NCBI GenBank assembly: GCA_020746875.1
Contig: JAGTJL010000009.1
Location: 1,488,001 to 1,552,000, forward strand
Reading direction: 5' to 3'
Origin: Rhexocercosporidium sp. MPI-PUGE-AT-0058
Lineage: Eukaryota > Ascomycota > Leotiomycetes > Helotiales
DNA: 64,000 nucleotides
The notes under the pieces are model-generated. The model was given only the letters and a program-made list of their open reading frames with translations, searched no databases and was not told the origin of the DNA. Shown one piece after another: positions 1 to 14,546 of the stretch (position 1 is its first letter; each line of letters starts with the position of its first letter). The translations under genes and the position numbers were made by a program.

Positions 1-2219
1 TGGCATCCAACCAGTCGCTTGGGGGTTCAGCCTCGAAGAAATCAACAGGTGGTGCTTCGGGTACAGCTTTTTGACGGGGACGTTGACCATTATCTGTCAT
101 CCTAGTAATGATCCCCTCGCAATTATTGAGGCAGTCTTCTGCCAAGTCCCAGTCGTCGACCTCTCTAGCATGTCGGAGCCACGATGTAAACATCTTTACA
201 CTGGAAACACAAGTCTCAGCCACGGAATCTTCCGTTGTCTCCACGGCAAACCGCAAGAGCAAGGTAATGGTCGATGTCAAGTAGTATGCGGTGTCTAAAT
301 CAGAGCGTATCAGCAATTCATCCGCTCTGCTGTGGCGAACCACTTACAAGGAAGCCAAAACTCCGCAAGCTGGGAAGTCTTTAGAGACGTAATAAAATCG
401 ACAATTGCCTGTGCTGAATGTCTGGACTCAACTTGTCGGAATCGATAGGCTTCAAGAGCTTCGGTCGACCCCTGCTGGGAAATAGCCTGTATGTCCATCA
501 TGTAAGAAGATTAGGGCAAACAGCATGGATTGTGCACTCACGTGTAAGGAAATTCTACAGATTAACATTTTGAGAGACAGGAAGCAGAGGCGAAGACTGC
601 TTGACCCGGAGACAGCTGCTTGATGAGAATCATAGGACAGGTAATTCGGCAAGGTATCTTCCCACTCGTCCAAGTCTGCCTCTATTCTTCGTATGATTTT
701 TGATGTGTCTTTCTGATTCTGACCTTCGAGATCGTAGACTAGAGGTAATGCCTGCCCAAGGATCTCGGACAAATGGCACAGGGCGATGAAACTCTCGGAA
801 GACCTTCGGTGTTCGACTGAGACTGAGCTGTTTGGCAGCAGCATTTTTAAACTCGGAATTGGCACATCATAATGCTTTGAGCTTATGTTGGATGGTGTTC
901 CATGAGCAAAACTGCCCCTTGAATACATCACAGTCAGCAAACTGTCAAGAAAATTATTCATGGAGTCTTACCATCGGTCATGAATCAAGACTCCCCACCA
1001 AAGCCTTATGCGTAGAGCCTTTTCAATTGGCGGGATGCTCCACTGGCTCGGGTTTCTGTTAACACCAAGACTGTAGGACAAAGCTACTGCTCGCCCATTG
1101 TTGACCACATTGCCGATGATTGAATAAACTGGTCTGCCATTGAGTTCCACAACGGCAGCTTGAAGCGTTGCTAGATCTGGGCCAAGGAAGTCATCTGCTA
1201 GGGCTTGGACGGCAAGATTCCATGCATATCGCTGACTAGTCAGGACTTTAGTATGCGTACTTTTGAATGTCTTAGGCTCAGGATCAGGATCAACAAGGGA
1301 AAAGCGATCCCGATCCCAGATCACCGAGATTTCAAGAACGGAAAGTCACGTACTCCGGACGAGACCTGCCTGCTGAAATTGGTGCTTGGTTCCAATATAC
1401 CAATGAACTAGCATAGACATCACACAGCAAAGCTGCAGATCCTCTGCTTTGATTTGCCGAACTATCCCTGAGCAAGTTCTCGTCGAGAATTGGAAAAGCC
1501 GGATGAATTTTGGCAAGATACCTGACGATATGAGCATGCTGAAAATAGGCTCAGTAGAAGGAATTCACTCACAATTCGCGGATCTGAGATGCATTCGGGT
1601 AGAGGATCTGTTCAAATATCTCTCTCTGCTTCACACCGGCGTTGTCGTTTATCGACAGGCCGACTCGTCCCCTTGGCACTTTCTTGTAGAGAATGGGTTT
1701 TGATGGGTCTGAGAAGTAAACGCTGTATGGATTGTCGCTTATTCTCCCCTGTGACAAGCCGGGAGACATGTACTGCTCTAAGACATGGGCATCTGATGAA
1801 ACGGCAGGACCAACAATATGTAGGGACTGCCTTCCCTTATCTGAACCTCTCCGATCCTCATTCGCCTGGCCATCAGTTGGTACACGAGAAGCGTCCCAGG
1901 ATTGCGTACCCGGATCTGGAGTGTGAAGGCTTCCCGAGTCATCAATCAATCTGTGACTTCGCTTCAACCCAGAGGTGTTGTTTTGACGTTCGCCTAAGGA
2001 CGGGTCAGAAGGGGGCAGTCTTCTAGGACGAGACTGCTTTTGCTCCACGGAATATGAGCAAGTTTTCCCCTGCTCACGGCACAGCTGGCAATTATCGCCT
2101 ATGGATGCGACGTCGCAACGCGCCTTCCGCTTCCGACAAGCATCGCAGGCTCGTATTTTGTGTGAGCGGTAGGGCCGGGAAACGCGCAACTGGGAATACT
2201 GATCTGCCGCCTGAGACAT
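1..2219 (-). CDS. Zn2Cys6 fungal transcription factor (C-terminus beyond the left edge)
   Basis: A nuclear DNA-binding regulator. The start is the ATG at 2219. A Zn2Cys6 cluster lies at residues 25-54 (C25, C28, C35, C44, C47, C54) with basic residues RKRKAR inside it, followed by a polar linker and a fungal_trans (middle homology) domain, recognisable by YLAKIHPAFPILDE, YAWNLAVQAL, HDRWGSFAHGTP and EFWLPYTAYYLTS. I read six exons: 2219-1573, 1521-1354, 1235-972, 917-542, 486-348 and 294 to beyond base 1. All introns are GT-AG and keep the frame. The last codons in the window are still open, so the C-terminus is missing. It is transcribed away from the aminotransferase gene at 2929 and shares a spacer of about 700 bp with it, which makes that gene a plausible target. 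The target genes cannot be read from the sequence. Confidence 0.93.
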
Positions 2220-4357
<2,138 letters not shown>

Positions 4358-5289
4358 TCGTGCAGGCAAGCAAGGCTACGACTCTGCGAGGTCTACCTAG
4401 GATGTAGGTGAAACCTACAGGTTTCATAGAAATCGAATAACGTGAGCCGCATCAACTTGTCAATATTAATACATGAATCTTCCTCTAGGCAAGTATGCTG
4501 GATTGTGATAGATCAGTAATGGATTCTACTAGTCCTACAGTAGATGGAAGTAAGCTGGAATTAAGAACCCCGTATTTCCAAGGGACTAGTTGTTGTGATA
4601 ATCATCTATTGTCTGATCGCGACACTTCCTTGCTACCAATCAGGTATATCTTGCCGACCTCTTTGATACTACTACCACGATCCCCTGCTGGAATAGAGTG
4701 CTTGATAACCAATATCTCCTTTCAGAATTGCCAGATGCCAGTAAGTAGAGACAGGGTGGTACAGCGACTCTTTCAATCAAACTCTGTTATAGAACAAACA
4801 GCGTAAAGTCACTTTAATCCCATTGTCTTGCAAAACCAGAGTAAGAATGTAGAATTCAGTGGTCGCCTCGCTTAGCTCCTCGCCTTGCAAAACCAGCGTA
4901 AACACTGCAAGGAACTCTTCCACTTGCTTTCGTGTTGAGTGTTTCCCGCCTCGCTAAAGGGTTCCCACTGTCGTTCATAGTAATACTGTCGCAAATGTTG
5001 TTCACGCACTACGCTAGTCAAGTTTGAGGTCATTTTTTGTCGGAATTGTTGATTCAGGCTGTCCGACCTCCCTCGAATTCTTCAAACAATCACTCTTCCG
5101 CGCACATCAGCAGATCTGGTTCCTCCACAGACTCCTACTTCCTCAATCTACTTGCCTTCATCAGGAATTGTTTTCAGCCCCATCTGCTAGCTACCTCACG
5201 CTGTTGCTACCGCATTCCTTGAACAAGAAATCTCTTCAAATCCTCTCAAAAAACCACAAAACGCGTCCCTGCGTAAGTCGACTCTCATC
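4358..5289. other. Intergenic, no supported gene
   Basis: No coding signal is convincing. Two imperfect direct copies of an 18-mer beginning CTTGCAAAACCAG lie at 4827-4844 and 4884-4901 (17 of 18 identical). The last 200 bases are pyrimidine-rich, as expected for a fungal promoter or leader. Confidence 0.5.
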
Positions 5290-5980
5290 ATGTATACTTC
5301 CGCTCCTACCGACATGGCTCTCGTTGCTCCATTGACTTACAGCGAGGTCACAAGGGCTTCAATTGAAAAGGTAATTCCATCTCCTTCCACAGTCCTTTGT
5401 ATCTTAATACTAACTCTAATGCTAGGCCAAGTTTACCCTCGAATCCCCCTCCTCAACCGCGGAAGAGCGCGAGTTCGCTATCAGCGAGCTCGAGGAAATC
5501 TACGCACTTCCAACAACCTCCCGCACCAACTACCACTTCGGATGCGTCTGCTACCTCCTCGCAATGTACTCCCCCAAGGACATTATGGCCCGTAAGAACT
5601 ATGCCTATAAATGCCTTGCCGAAGTTCGAAAGAAGCTCAGCAAGATCTCAGGAGATAAGAAGGAGCCTTTCAAGGACGAATACAGTGTGTCTGAGCAGCT
5701 TTTTAAGGGCTTGCAGAAGAAGGCTCGCTTGGCTTTAGAGAAGATTGGAACTGAGGTTCGTCGTGCGCGTGCGGAGGGAAAGTTGCTGGAGCCAAAGTGG
5801 GAAACTCACCATGTCAAGAAGAAGAAGAAGAAGGTTTCTTGGGGTGGTGCTGATATTTATGACGATGATGAGGATTATCAAGATGAAGATGATGAGGATG
5901 ATGATTATGAGGGAGAGGGAGAGGGAGAGGGAGAGGGAGGCTTCCTAGGATCTCATCAGAATCTGAGCCACGAATATTAA
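5290..5980 (+). CDS. Uncharacterised protein with Lys-rich block and acidic Gly-Glu tail
   Basis: I do not recognise the family. Exons are 5290-5370 and 5426-5980, joined across a 55-nt intron with a TACTAAC branch point, giving 211 residues. The N-terminal half is helical-looking and carries CVCYLLAMYSPKD and KNYAYKCLAEVRKKL. Next comes a run of six lysines (a possible nuclear signal), then a strongly acidic tail of Asp/Glu and GE repeats. The tail is encoded by a GGGAGA tandem repeat at about 5910-5940. The downstream gene at 6751 shares the ELEE-to-CYLLA core and an acidic end, so the two look like an ancient tandem duplication. Histone-chaperone-like behaviour is conceivable from composition alone, but nothing proves it. 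Confidence 0.72.
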
Positions 5981-6750
5981 GCGGCCTAAGTTTGAGGGTT
6001 AGCCGTGTGTACGGAATGGGCAGTACTTGCGAGGAAGGGTTTCTTTTCGGCTGTTGTCCTTGGGAGGCGGGGATTGGGACTTCTTCTGACATGCAAGAAG
6101 CATACTTCATTCTAGCAGCGTTCTCAAAATCATTCTACATCTGCGGCAAGGAAAACTGTGTAATAGACTGGGTTGAGAGATCAGCATTTCTCTAAGGACA
6201 CGTGAAAGACCTGAGTAGATATGCGTCCAAGAAATCGATTCCGTCCTCTAATGTCAAGAACACTTCTAAATAACATGCTCCATTGGATGGAATTCGGCTA
6301 GTAGATTAATGTGTGATATTGATGATGCCTTAAGTATTGCTATTTCGAGTCCTTGTATATATTCGTGACTTGAAGACTCGGGTACAGTGAAAGGTATACA
6401 AGCCGCACTAGGGCAAGAGAATTCGCAATGCCAATTTAATGACTCGAGGTCTTGTAACTCGACAATATGTAGGTACTTGCCGGCCTTAGAATGCTAGTCA
6501 CTTGCGCAATTGCAACGACGTTTGCTGCTTTCCGGCCATCCTGTCGCTGCTTGCTTCAATCTCATCGCAAGCGTCACGGGGGCAACTCGTGACCATATTT
6601 AAAGACACTCCTCCTCCACACCCCAATAATTCTGGAATAGCCAACACAGCCTACCAACTAGGAAAAACTGTTACCTTCTACACCCAGATAACTACAGTAA
6701 GTCTTCCATTGAGGCAGTTCTATCCTCGCTAATCACGAATACAACGTCAC
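5981..6750. other. Intergenic with promoter of the second acidic gene
   Basis: No gene is supported. A TATTTAAA box lies at about 6597-6604, some 150 bp before the ATG at 6751. A possible leader donor, GTAAGT, lies at 6699. Confidence 0.4.
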
Positions 6751-7384
6751 ATGATACACCTGAAGACTCGCCTCGCAGTCAACAAACCTTTGGGGAACAG
6801 ATCAGCTAATAAGCGAGGGAGAAGCAGGAAATTTCTCTCCATGCCTGCCGAGCGTACGAAACTCAATAAGGAGCGTAGTAATGCCAAAGCCAAGGTCAAG
6901 GCAAAGGGCAAGGGCAAGGGTTTGATTCTCGACGAGGAAATTGAAGTTGTCAGTGCCACCAATGGCCAGTGGCTGAATAACATACTGACAAGTCTATCCT
7001 TAGGTCGCTGGCAAGCTCTATTCCACACCCAAAAAGCGCCAAATCCTCCTACTGGTCAAGAAGTTGGAGGAGTTCAAGCAGGTCAACGAACTTACCATCA
7101 CCCACGTCGAGGACGCTCGTATCTGCTACCTTCTTGCCATCAAGGACTCCAACATGCCCTTGCCGGATCTTAAGGATTACGCTAAGAACTGTATCTGTGC
7201 CTATGCTCATGCTGAGCGTGCTGGCAAGGGAAGCGGAGACACTGATGTCTGGAAGGACGAGGCTGAGGAGGTTCTAGGTACTCCTGAGGCTCAAGAGGAG
7301 ATGACTGAGGAGGATCAAGAATCCGCCATGGACTGCCAGACCAGAAACGGCGCCTACGGCTACGAAGACGATGAAGAAGAATAA
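6751..7384 (+). CDS. Uncharacterised basic-N / acidic-C protein, likely paralogue of the 5290 gene
   Basis: Exons are 6751-6948 and 7004-7384, with a GTCAGT donor and a TTAG acceptor (CTGAC branch point), giving 192 residues. The donor could instead be three bases earlier, which would remove one Val. The first 65 residues are very basic (RGRSRK, then KAKVKAKGKGKG) and could be a nuclear or nucleic-acid-binding tail. The core VKKLEEFKQVNEL...ARICYLLAIKD aligns with ISELEEIYALPTT...GCVCYLLAMYS of the upstream gene. The end is acidic (EDDEEE). Function is unknown. The position, same strand and shared core support tandem duplication followed by strong divergence. Confidence 0.62.
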
Positions 7385-8795
7385 GGCCATCACTACAAGT
7401 GCGAGACTGAGGATTGCAACTGCACGAATGGCTGGTCATATTTAGCTAGGAAACCTGGGTATTCGCGACATTGAAATCGTGCTTGCTTTGGGAAAGCGTT
7501 TTTGCTTTCTGCCTTCTTTGAGAACTGTGCTCACTTGCGGGGATTTGTGGGCAGCTGTTACTGAATCTGAGCATTAGGGAGGAACTGCGGAGTTACAGTC
7601 ACCGTCAACTGATATGCGTCTAAGCGAAGTTTTACACCAAAACTCACCTTAAACACTTGCCAGTTTAACCTTATTATAAGTAATCTATAATAAAATCTTA
7701 TTGTAAACTTACTAATTAGATCATAAGGTATAATTTGATCGACTTAAGACGTGTTTTAAGCATTATATAAGTAAGTGGTAGTAGAGCAAAGGTAGGGGTA
7801 CACGCAAAACGCGACTTTACCCGCAAAATGCGATTCGAAAATGACACGTTATACTTTGACGAATTAATTATCAATATTCCTCGCTTTTTAAACTAAAATA
7901 AAATTATAAAAAGGTTTATAATTGCTCTGAATACTTTAAAACCGGAAAGAATAAATGCTTAAAGCTCCGTGGCTATTACAATATATAGTAGGAGAAGTAG
8001 TATTTGGGTGGTATTCGGCTAATAGACGGATATCAGTTGACTAGTACTGTAGCTTCTCTTGGGATAACGACCTAGAACAAATTACGGTGCATGAATTGAC
8101 GTTGACTTTAATGTATATGTAAACTGTCTCGTCTGTCATACGTGACATGCACAATTTGCGTGACATGTGTGAAGCTTTTAAGTAAGCTGATCGATATGCA
8201 ATGTATGAAATGAACAGAAAAGCCTTGCAGCGATGTTGCCAATCAGAATATTAACAATCAAGCGAAGCGAAAGCAAAAGTCAAGCAGAACACAAAAACAC
8301 ACACACCATACCATACCATACCATACCAAACCACACCACACTATCGATCTACAATATCGAAGCAAAACACAAGATCCAAAAGTGGCATCATAAAACAACA
8401 CACCATCTGATACTCCGAAAACTAGGGGTCATCTAAAACTTCGGGGGCAGTACATCTAATCAACATCTTTACCATATTAACGTCAATGTTCTCCGTGATT
8501 ATCTTACAAATATCAGAGTAGGGTCAGTCTGTGCAAGATGGCTGCTTGAGAGAAACATGGAGTTTATTTAGTTGAGGGTAAAACATATGTGTGGTAATCA
8601 AGCATAATCTCAATATGATGTAGAACGTAATTACACCCATCACCAGATCCACGCCGCAGCATCTCTACAAGCTTAGGCGGTTATGTAAAATTATGTATTT
8701 ACTTCTGTCCAAATCATGAATCCATCCATAAACCCATACAGTAGTAGCCAACAATTCCCATAGCCATAGCCATGTCCATCGCACCTTATCTCATC
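7385..8795. other. AT-rich intergenic spacer
   Basis: No gene is seen. 7650-7960 is markedly AT-rich and contains two near copies of CGCAAAACGCGA, at about 7804 and 7822, that differ by one C/T change. 8306-8327 is a (CCATA)4 tandem repeat. This may be an old repeat relic, but no terminal repeats or transposase can be read. Confidence 0.45.
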
Positions 8796-11497
8796 TCAAC
8801 GCCCTCTCGCCGTCCTCCTCGTAGTTCTAGGCTGGTCGACATAATCACCCAACGTAACAGTCTTCTCCTTTAACCCCTTCCTCTCGACTTTCTGCCCTCT
8901 CATCTTAGCCATGAGCACTTCTCGCGCCTCGTTACTATCCGTATCCTCGTACTGTAATTGTGTAGCCGGTGGTTGACTATCAGCTGCTTCGGTGGGTTTA
9001 TCGCCATTGAGGAGCATTTGGATGCGGTCATTTGGCGTCGAGTCATTGTTATAAGGCGGATACTCGACGGGATGGCCGTGTGTGGCAGTGGAGTCTACGG
9101 AGGTGTCTCGAGAGCGGTTCGAGCCTGTAGATATATTGCTTGGAACGCGACCAATTATCCTGCCGCGCTTGCGTGGCTCTGGGACACTATGTGATGGGGC
9201 TGTCTTTGCTTTGGCGAGGAGAGTTGAGATTGCACTTGTTAGGCCTTCTTCTTGCCTTGGAGCTGGGTGGTTTGATGGTGCGGGAGCGGTGGATACTGTT
9301 CTTGTTGGCGAGTTTCCATCGATTTCTGTTAGGGGTTTGGTTTTATATGCGAGATCCTGTGAGATGTCTTCGGAAGGGGTTGGACAAATATCTGGCACGG
9401 AGGAGAAGCCTTGGGTGTGGTATTCTTGCTTTAGTGCAGTTTCTCTGGGCACATTTTTCTCTTCTGGCTCTTCGGCGACAGGGGATATAGCAGGCTCATC
9501 AGTCAAAAATGCAGTGGTGTCTGGTGTTGATTTCCGTGATGGCTTTGCCGATGCCTCAGCGGGTTCATCAGTAGGATATTCCGTAGAAAAAGCTGTGTTG
9601 TCGATCCCTACATGTGGTGGTGGCTTAATTGATAACTTCGTGGAAGGATCCTCCACAGAGAATGCAGTATCATCCAGTCCAGAATTTGCTGGTGGTGGTT
9701 TCTTTGATGGCTTGGAAGAATGACTACTCGTTTTCACGATTTCGCTATTCGTCCGATTGTGTCGAGAAGCAGGCTTTGTGCCACCAGTATTTGGCAAGGA
9801 GTCTGATCTTTTTTGAGACCGGCAGCGATACTTGGACGTCGGAAGTTTTGTCCCAGCTGATATCGATTCCCATATCCAGTCCGCGTTCATTATAGGTACT
9901 TTCCATTCCTGAGCGTGATCGTACTTATCTCTTCGGAGACCAGCCAGGGTCTTTATTACTAGAACAGAAGAATTAGGCGTGAAATCTTCGCTATAGGTGG
10001 CGCCGAGTAATTCGACAGCTCTCTGGAAGTGAAGCAGGTCAATTCCAGCAAAGGCGGAAGATGAGATGGTCATTTCAGAGAATCCTGCAATAGGGAATAC
10101 TGGAAACGGCCGACCGATAACATGATCATTAGGATCTAAAAACTTTTTGTGATGAAGACATCGTTCCAGCCACCAAAAAGTTATCGTCTCAATCAGCAAT
10201 TGAGAATCCGGGAGCGGGGGAAAGTCAGAAACTGGCAGGTCTTGAGGCAGCATTCTGAAGAGCCGATTTGGTTTATACTTTTCTGACTGCATGACCAATG
10301 CTTCGATTGTGTCCACAACTTCGGCCCCGTTTGAAATAAGATGCCCATGGAGGATTTGTGATCTTTCTGGTGGAAAGCCATGGGTATGAAATCGGCATCC
10401 GCTAAATATGCCACCTCTTGGTCGCTGAATTTCGATTGTAGATTGCACCGACTGGTTCGGTTTCTGCTGTTCTGTGTTCGCCGGTCGAGGATCGGGGTTG
10501 TGAGTCTCTTCGTCGTTCGTTCTCCATTGCCCGCTTCGGTTGACCAGTGTCACGCCGCCTGCTGCGCCCCCTCCAACAATGTCCCCCCATATTTGTTCAT
10601 TTTGAGTGCTCAGTTTGGTGCTGGCTGTCCTCCTCAGTTTTCTCTTGCCCCCATCTAAGCTGGCATTGCTTTCCTCTCGTGATCGCTTCCCCAAGGAAGT
10701 TCTCCTTTTGGGGGCTGTTTTGTCCCAAGCATCTTTTCCTCGTTCACTTATGGGCAATGCTGGATCGTATAGCTTCTCATCCAGGATCATTCCTCTTTCC
10801 AGACTATCCCGCACCCACTCAATGGACACAATCTTCAGCTTCCAGGTCTTGGCAGCTTTGTATTTGGCGCCGTCGGTACGGAATGATATCAGATGGGTGA
10901 TCGATTTTGTCAGGTCGCCTTCGTAAGTTGCCCCGTTGGCCTTGACTTGAGCTGCTATTTCCAACCTTTCCGTAACTTCGCGCTAGTATTAGCAATTTAT
11001 AGAAACCAGAAGCCAATTGTCTTACGATCATCACAGCCCGTCATGCTGAACCTCAGAGAATGGAACGTAGGCATCCTGTGTTGCTGCTCTAGCAGAGGCA
11101 TGTTGATTTCTTGATCGTTGATCCACAATTCTCGAACGGCCTCAATCCATGTTATCATCATCGGCAGAACATCCAGCCTCTTCTGCGCAACATATCGGAA
11201 TTTGGGGGTTTCGTATTCTCCAACGATGAGGTGGGTGACGTCTAGGGTCAAATCGTATGTGTGGATGGCGCCCATCTGTTTGGCATATTCCGCCAATTGG
11301 GTCTACAATAAGCATGGGTCAGCGAGCAATCAATAGAGAGATCAACTGAGAACTTCGCCATTGGGGGGTAAACTGACGCGCTTCTCGTCTGGTACTGAAG
11401 TACAGCATATCACATAGCCGTACAATGGCGCAGGGACATCGGCAGGTCCATTCAGAGGAACAGTCTGATGAGAGACGTCTCCATCGTATTCTGCCAT
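8796..11497 (-). CDS. dpb11: BRCT-repeat replication/checkpoint protein Rad4/Dpb11 (TopBP1 family)
   Basis: A nuclear scaffold that, in this family, binds CDK-phosphorylated Sld2/Sld3 to start replication and activates the ATR-type checkpoint. Exons are 11497-11378, 11302-11026 and 10975-8796, giving 858 residues. A BRCT pair lies at about residues 15-215: GYVICCTSVPDEKR, QMGAIHTYDLT, VTHLIVGE, then LRFSMTGCDD, VKANGATYEGDLT, ITHLI and VSIEWVRDSLERG. A second pair lies at about 315-520: FSGCRFHTHGF, ISNGAEVV, WWLERCL, then ELLGATYSEDFTPNSSVLV and DWIWESI. The tail is long, disordered and Ser/Thr/Pro-rich. The ATG at 11497 is just before the first BRCT; an upstream in-frame ATG at 11587 would add 30 residues. 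The length and the four BRCTs suit fungal Rad4/Dpb11. Confidence 0.93.
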
Positions 11498-14400
11498 ATT
11501 TTTCGAGATATCCTTCCTGGACTCTTGGTGGTTGATGTGGATCTGGGTGTCATGTTCCAGCTCGAACGCGGAGACGCGTTGTTGCATATCACGTGGAAGA
11601 CAGATAAGATAAAGAGTTTCTGGATTTCTTGGCACAGGGTTCTAAATCCGATCACTTTGGCTGATCATTTCTCTGCTGGATGACTTCGTGCAAACTTGCT
11701 TTTCTCCATGCCAACAAATCCAAGCCTTGGAGTACTCTATTCATGGATCATCGTTTCCTTGGAAAGTAAACTGTATATTCAGGTATAATTTCTCGGGATC
11801 CCAGTCCTCGAAGTGTACGTGCAAGTACAATTCTATACATCTTGACTCTTCTCTGTTCTTCCTCGCTCCCTCGCAACAGCTCGTCTCGTTGTTGATTACA
11901 AATAAGTTTCATCAGAAGTAGTGGAAGGCTGGAAGCAGAAGATTTCCCCCACACCAGAAGGATCAGCACTAGGAAGGCAACCCCGCCAAGATCTCATCCA
12001 GATCCAGCTCCGACCCCTCGTTGCTTTCGGAATATGGTCGCATGTGGAACTATGTCTCTTACGGTGGCTTCTTATTCAGTTATTAGGATGGAATCATGAC
12101 TTTCTCATCAGTATCTCACACCTTCACCATGTCAGCAGCACCTGCCTGCAGATACACAAACACAATCAGTTGGTGAGGGAATATTTGATTAGAGCCTGGA
12201 ATTATTACGTGTCTAGCAGGGCTCAGCGTCGGTGGGCCATCACTTCCGTCATGAATTCGTGGCTCTGCCTGTCGCGTGCATCAGCAAGTTGCTGAGAAAG
12301 CCCTGAACATCCAGCGGTGAATAGACTCTTGATAGGCTCAGGGCCAAAAGTCTACAATTTCGTACACCAAAAATCGGACCTCGACTGGAGTGAGATGATG
12401 TTAGTGGCTGACTACTAGGGGTCCAACGAGCCGAAACATCTTGTGCACCTCCCGGCCTTCCGGTGCAACAGAGACGTTGAACCCAACGATTGGTATCACA
12501 AAAGAGGCCATTTGGTACGGATTTGCAGTGATGGTAATTTGAAGTCGGACGGGACTCTGTACCTTCTAAAAGAAATGGCTTTGGGCATCTTAACCTACTA
12601 TTCTGGAAGTTGGCACAGATGTTTCAAGAGCTTCCATGAGTGAGAAAAGGGGGCGTAGATAAGGTTTGCCACAGAGTCGTCTGTTGGTGACCAACTCCAC
12701 AAAACAAGGCTGTCCTGGTGGATCTCTGCACTTACGGCTAGCCCTTTGTGTGTAACCACTCTGTCATTTCTGGAAAGACTATTCGGTTAGCTGTTCAAGG
12801 CCTGATCAGGTTCAGAGTCAGACTATTGAACTTTCTACCGTCTCTTAGAGATCATTACTCAATAAGTTGACTGTCACGTAAAGTGCAGTAAGTGGATGAT
12901 GGCTCAAAAGCCATGATCACCAAGAACACTTGACATACAGTTAATAGAAGAGGAAGGAGAAAGGAGAGCTCTTCTAAGAAAGCACCTCAAGGAAGCCCTC
13001 TCCGGACTCGGGACTTGCTCCCCTGCCCGCCAAGGCGCTGCTCGGTAACTACATCACAGTCATCTTGAAACTTCATGCATGGCCGGCTGCTCAGGGAGAG
13101 TCCCTTTTGAGACGGGATGCGCGAAACAGACTGCAGAATGCAAATATTCAGATGTTTGATTTCAGGTCCTAGGGCTTGACAAAAGAGATTGTTCGCTCTC
13201 ACTCAAGACTCTTACTTCGGGTAGGGTTGGGCTGGAGCAGTTGTTGCTAGTGGTTTGGAATGATCTGGAATTAGGATTGGCGTCTTGAACAAGGGCGAAG
13301 CAGATGTGGTTCTAGAATACCATACACCAACGATTTGGGAAATCGGAGAAATACTCGAGACGAACAAGTGTTGTTGCGGGCTGCAGAATCGGATATCGGC
13401 CGGATTCATGATCATTAGCGAGTATTGCTAGAGCCATTTAGTGCCTTAGGTAGTGATCGAAGGGCGAAGGAGCAGCGGAATTAGTTACAGAAAATTCTTC
13501 TCTTCCTCTTGATGAGAATGACTTAGTAACAGGACGATGTTTGAAGCCGAAGCCATGGATGCGGCTGGGGGGCTACTGCAGCTCGCAGCATCGTCATTAT
13601 TGGCCCGCGGCGCCATCGGCAAGACCAGCATTCAGTCAGTGCCTTTGCGCTAGTGGCTTTACTACTGTATATCAACTGCGGTGCGGAACCAAGGCAAGGC
13701 AAGGGAGGGGAGGGGAAAGCCAAAGCCAAAGCCAAAGTCAAAGCCTTCTTTCTACTCACACGAGAGAGGGGGAAAAAGCTAGATCCTTCCTCCTCCACTT
13801 CTACCTTCCTGCTTCGCTTTCCAAGCTCTCTACTTGACACTGCTATCTATACAAGGCAAAACAACGTACCATCCCCGGCCCACAGTATATACCTTCTGTC
13901 TGTTTTGCGCTTCTCTTCATCATTCAGGCTCTGAGCTGGCCTGCCCTCCCAGTAATTAACTATCCGCCGCGACTCAGTTCTTGCTCGCTCGTTGCTCGTC
14001 ATCTGCCAGGATCCTCCCACCTGATCGCTTCTGGTCAATACCGTGCTTCCCTGTCCGCAATCTTCACAATCCGGTATTGGGATCTTTGGGCACGACCACC
14101 AACCGCACTCTCGCCTCGTCCGCCCTCTCCTCTCGTCTGCTCTCCTGCCTGTGCTTGTTCTCATGTGCTGGCACTGAACGACCCTTCTTCCCTGCACACC
14201 GTGTCAATAACAAACATCATCCCAAACTAGCACTGTGAGTATCAGCTTTTCCATCCAGTCAGTCGCACCTTGGTTGCATAGCAACGTGCTTTTATATCCC
14301 CCCGTCGTACTGGCAATCACCCTGCCCCCAATCTATTGCATAATATTACTGGATGTCGACGCTCGATTGCCATGTATCTCTGCGATCGGTGGGGAATGCG

Positions 14401-14546
14401 CGAGATGCGCATCCAAGGAATTGGAAATATCAAAACACAGCTCTTTCCTTTTTATGATCTCCTTTACCTTTTCTCTCTGCCTCTCCCCCGCGCCTTCCAG
14501 ATTCGAGAAGAATAGCTTGCCCACAGACATTATAATAACACCCATC
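11498..14546. other. Long intergenic region and arrestin leader
   Basis: About 3 kb with no recognisable gene. An (AAAGCC)5-like hexamer tandem lies at 13716-13745, with one AAAGTC unit. 13860-14240 is pyrimidine-rich and probably belongs to the promoter or 5' leader of the arrestin gene. A GTGAGT at 14235 could open a leader intron. Confidence 0.45.

Noticed and set aside
9082..9723. 213-codon plus-strand ORF
   Set aside because: It is antisense to the low-complexity tail of the Rad4/Dpb11 gene and shows no family features.
14235..14546. In-frame N-terminal extension of the arrestin
   Set aside because: The extra 104 residues resemble leader translation, lie in a pyrimidine-rich region and start at a possible donor site.
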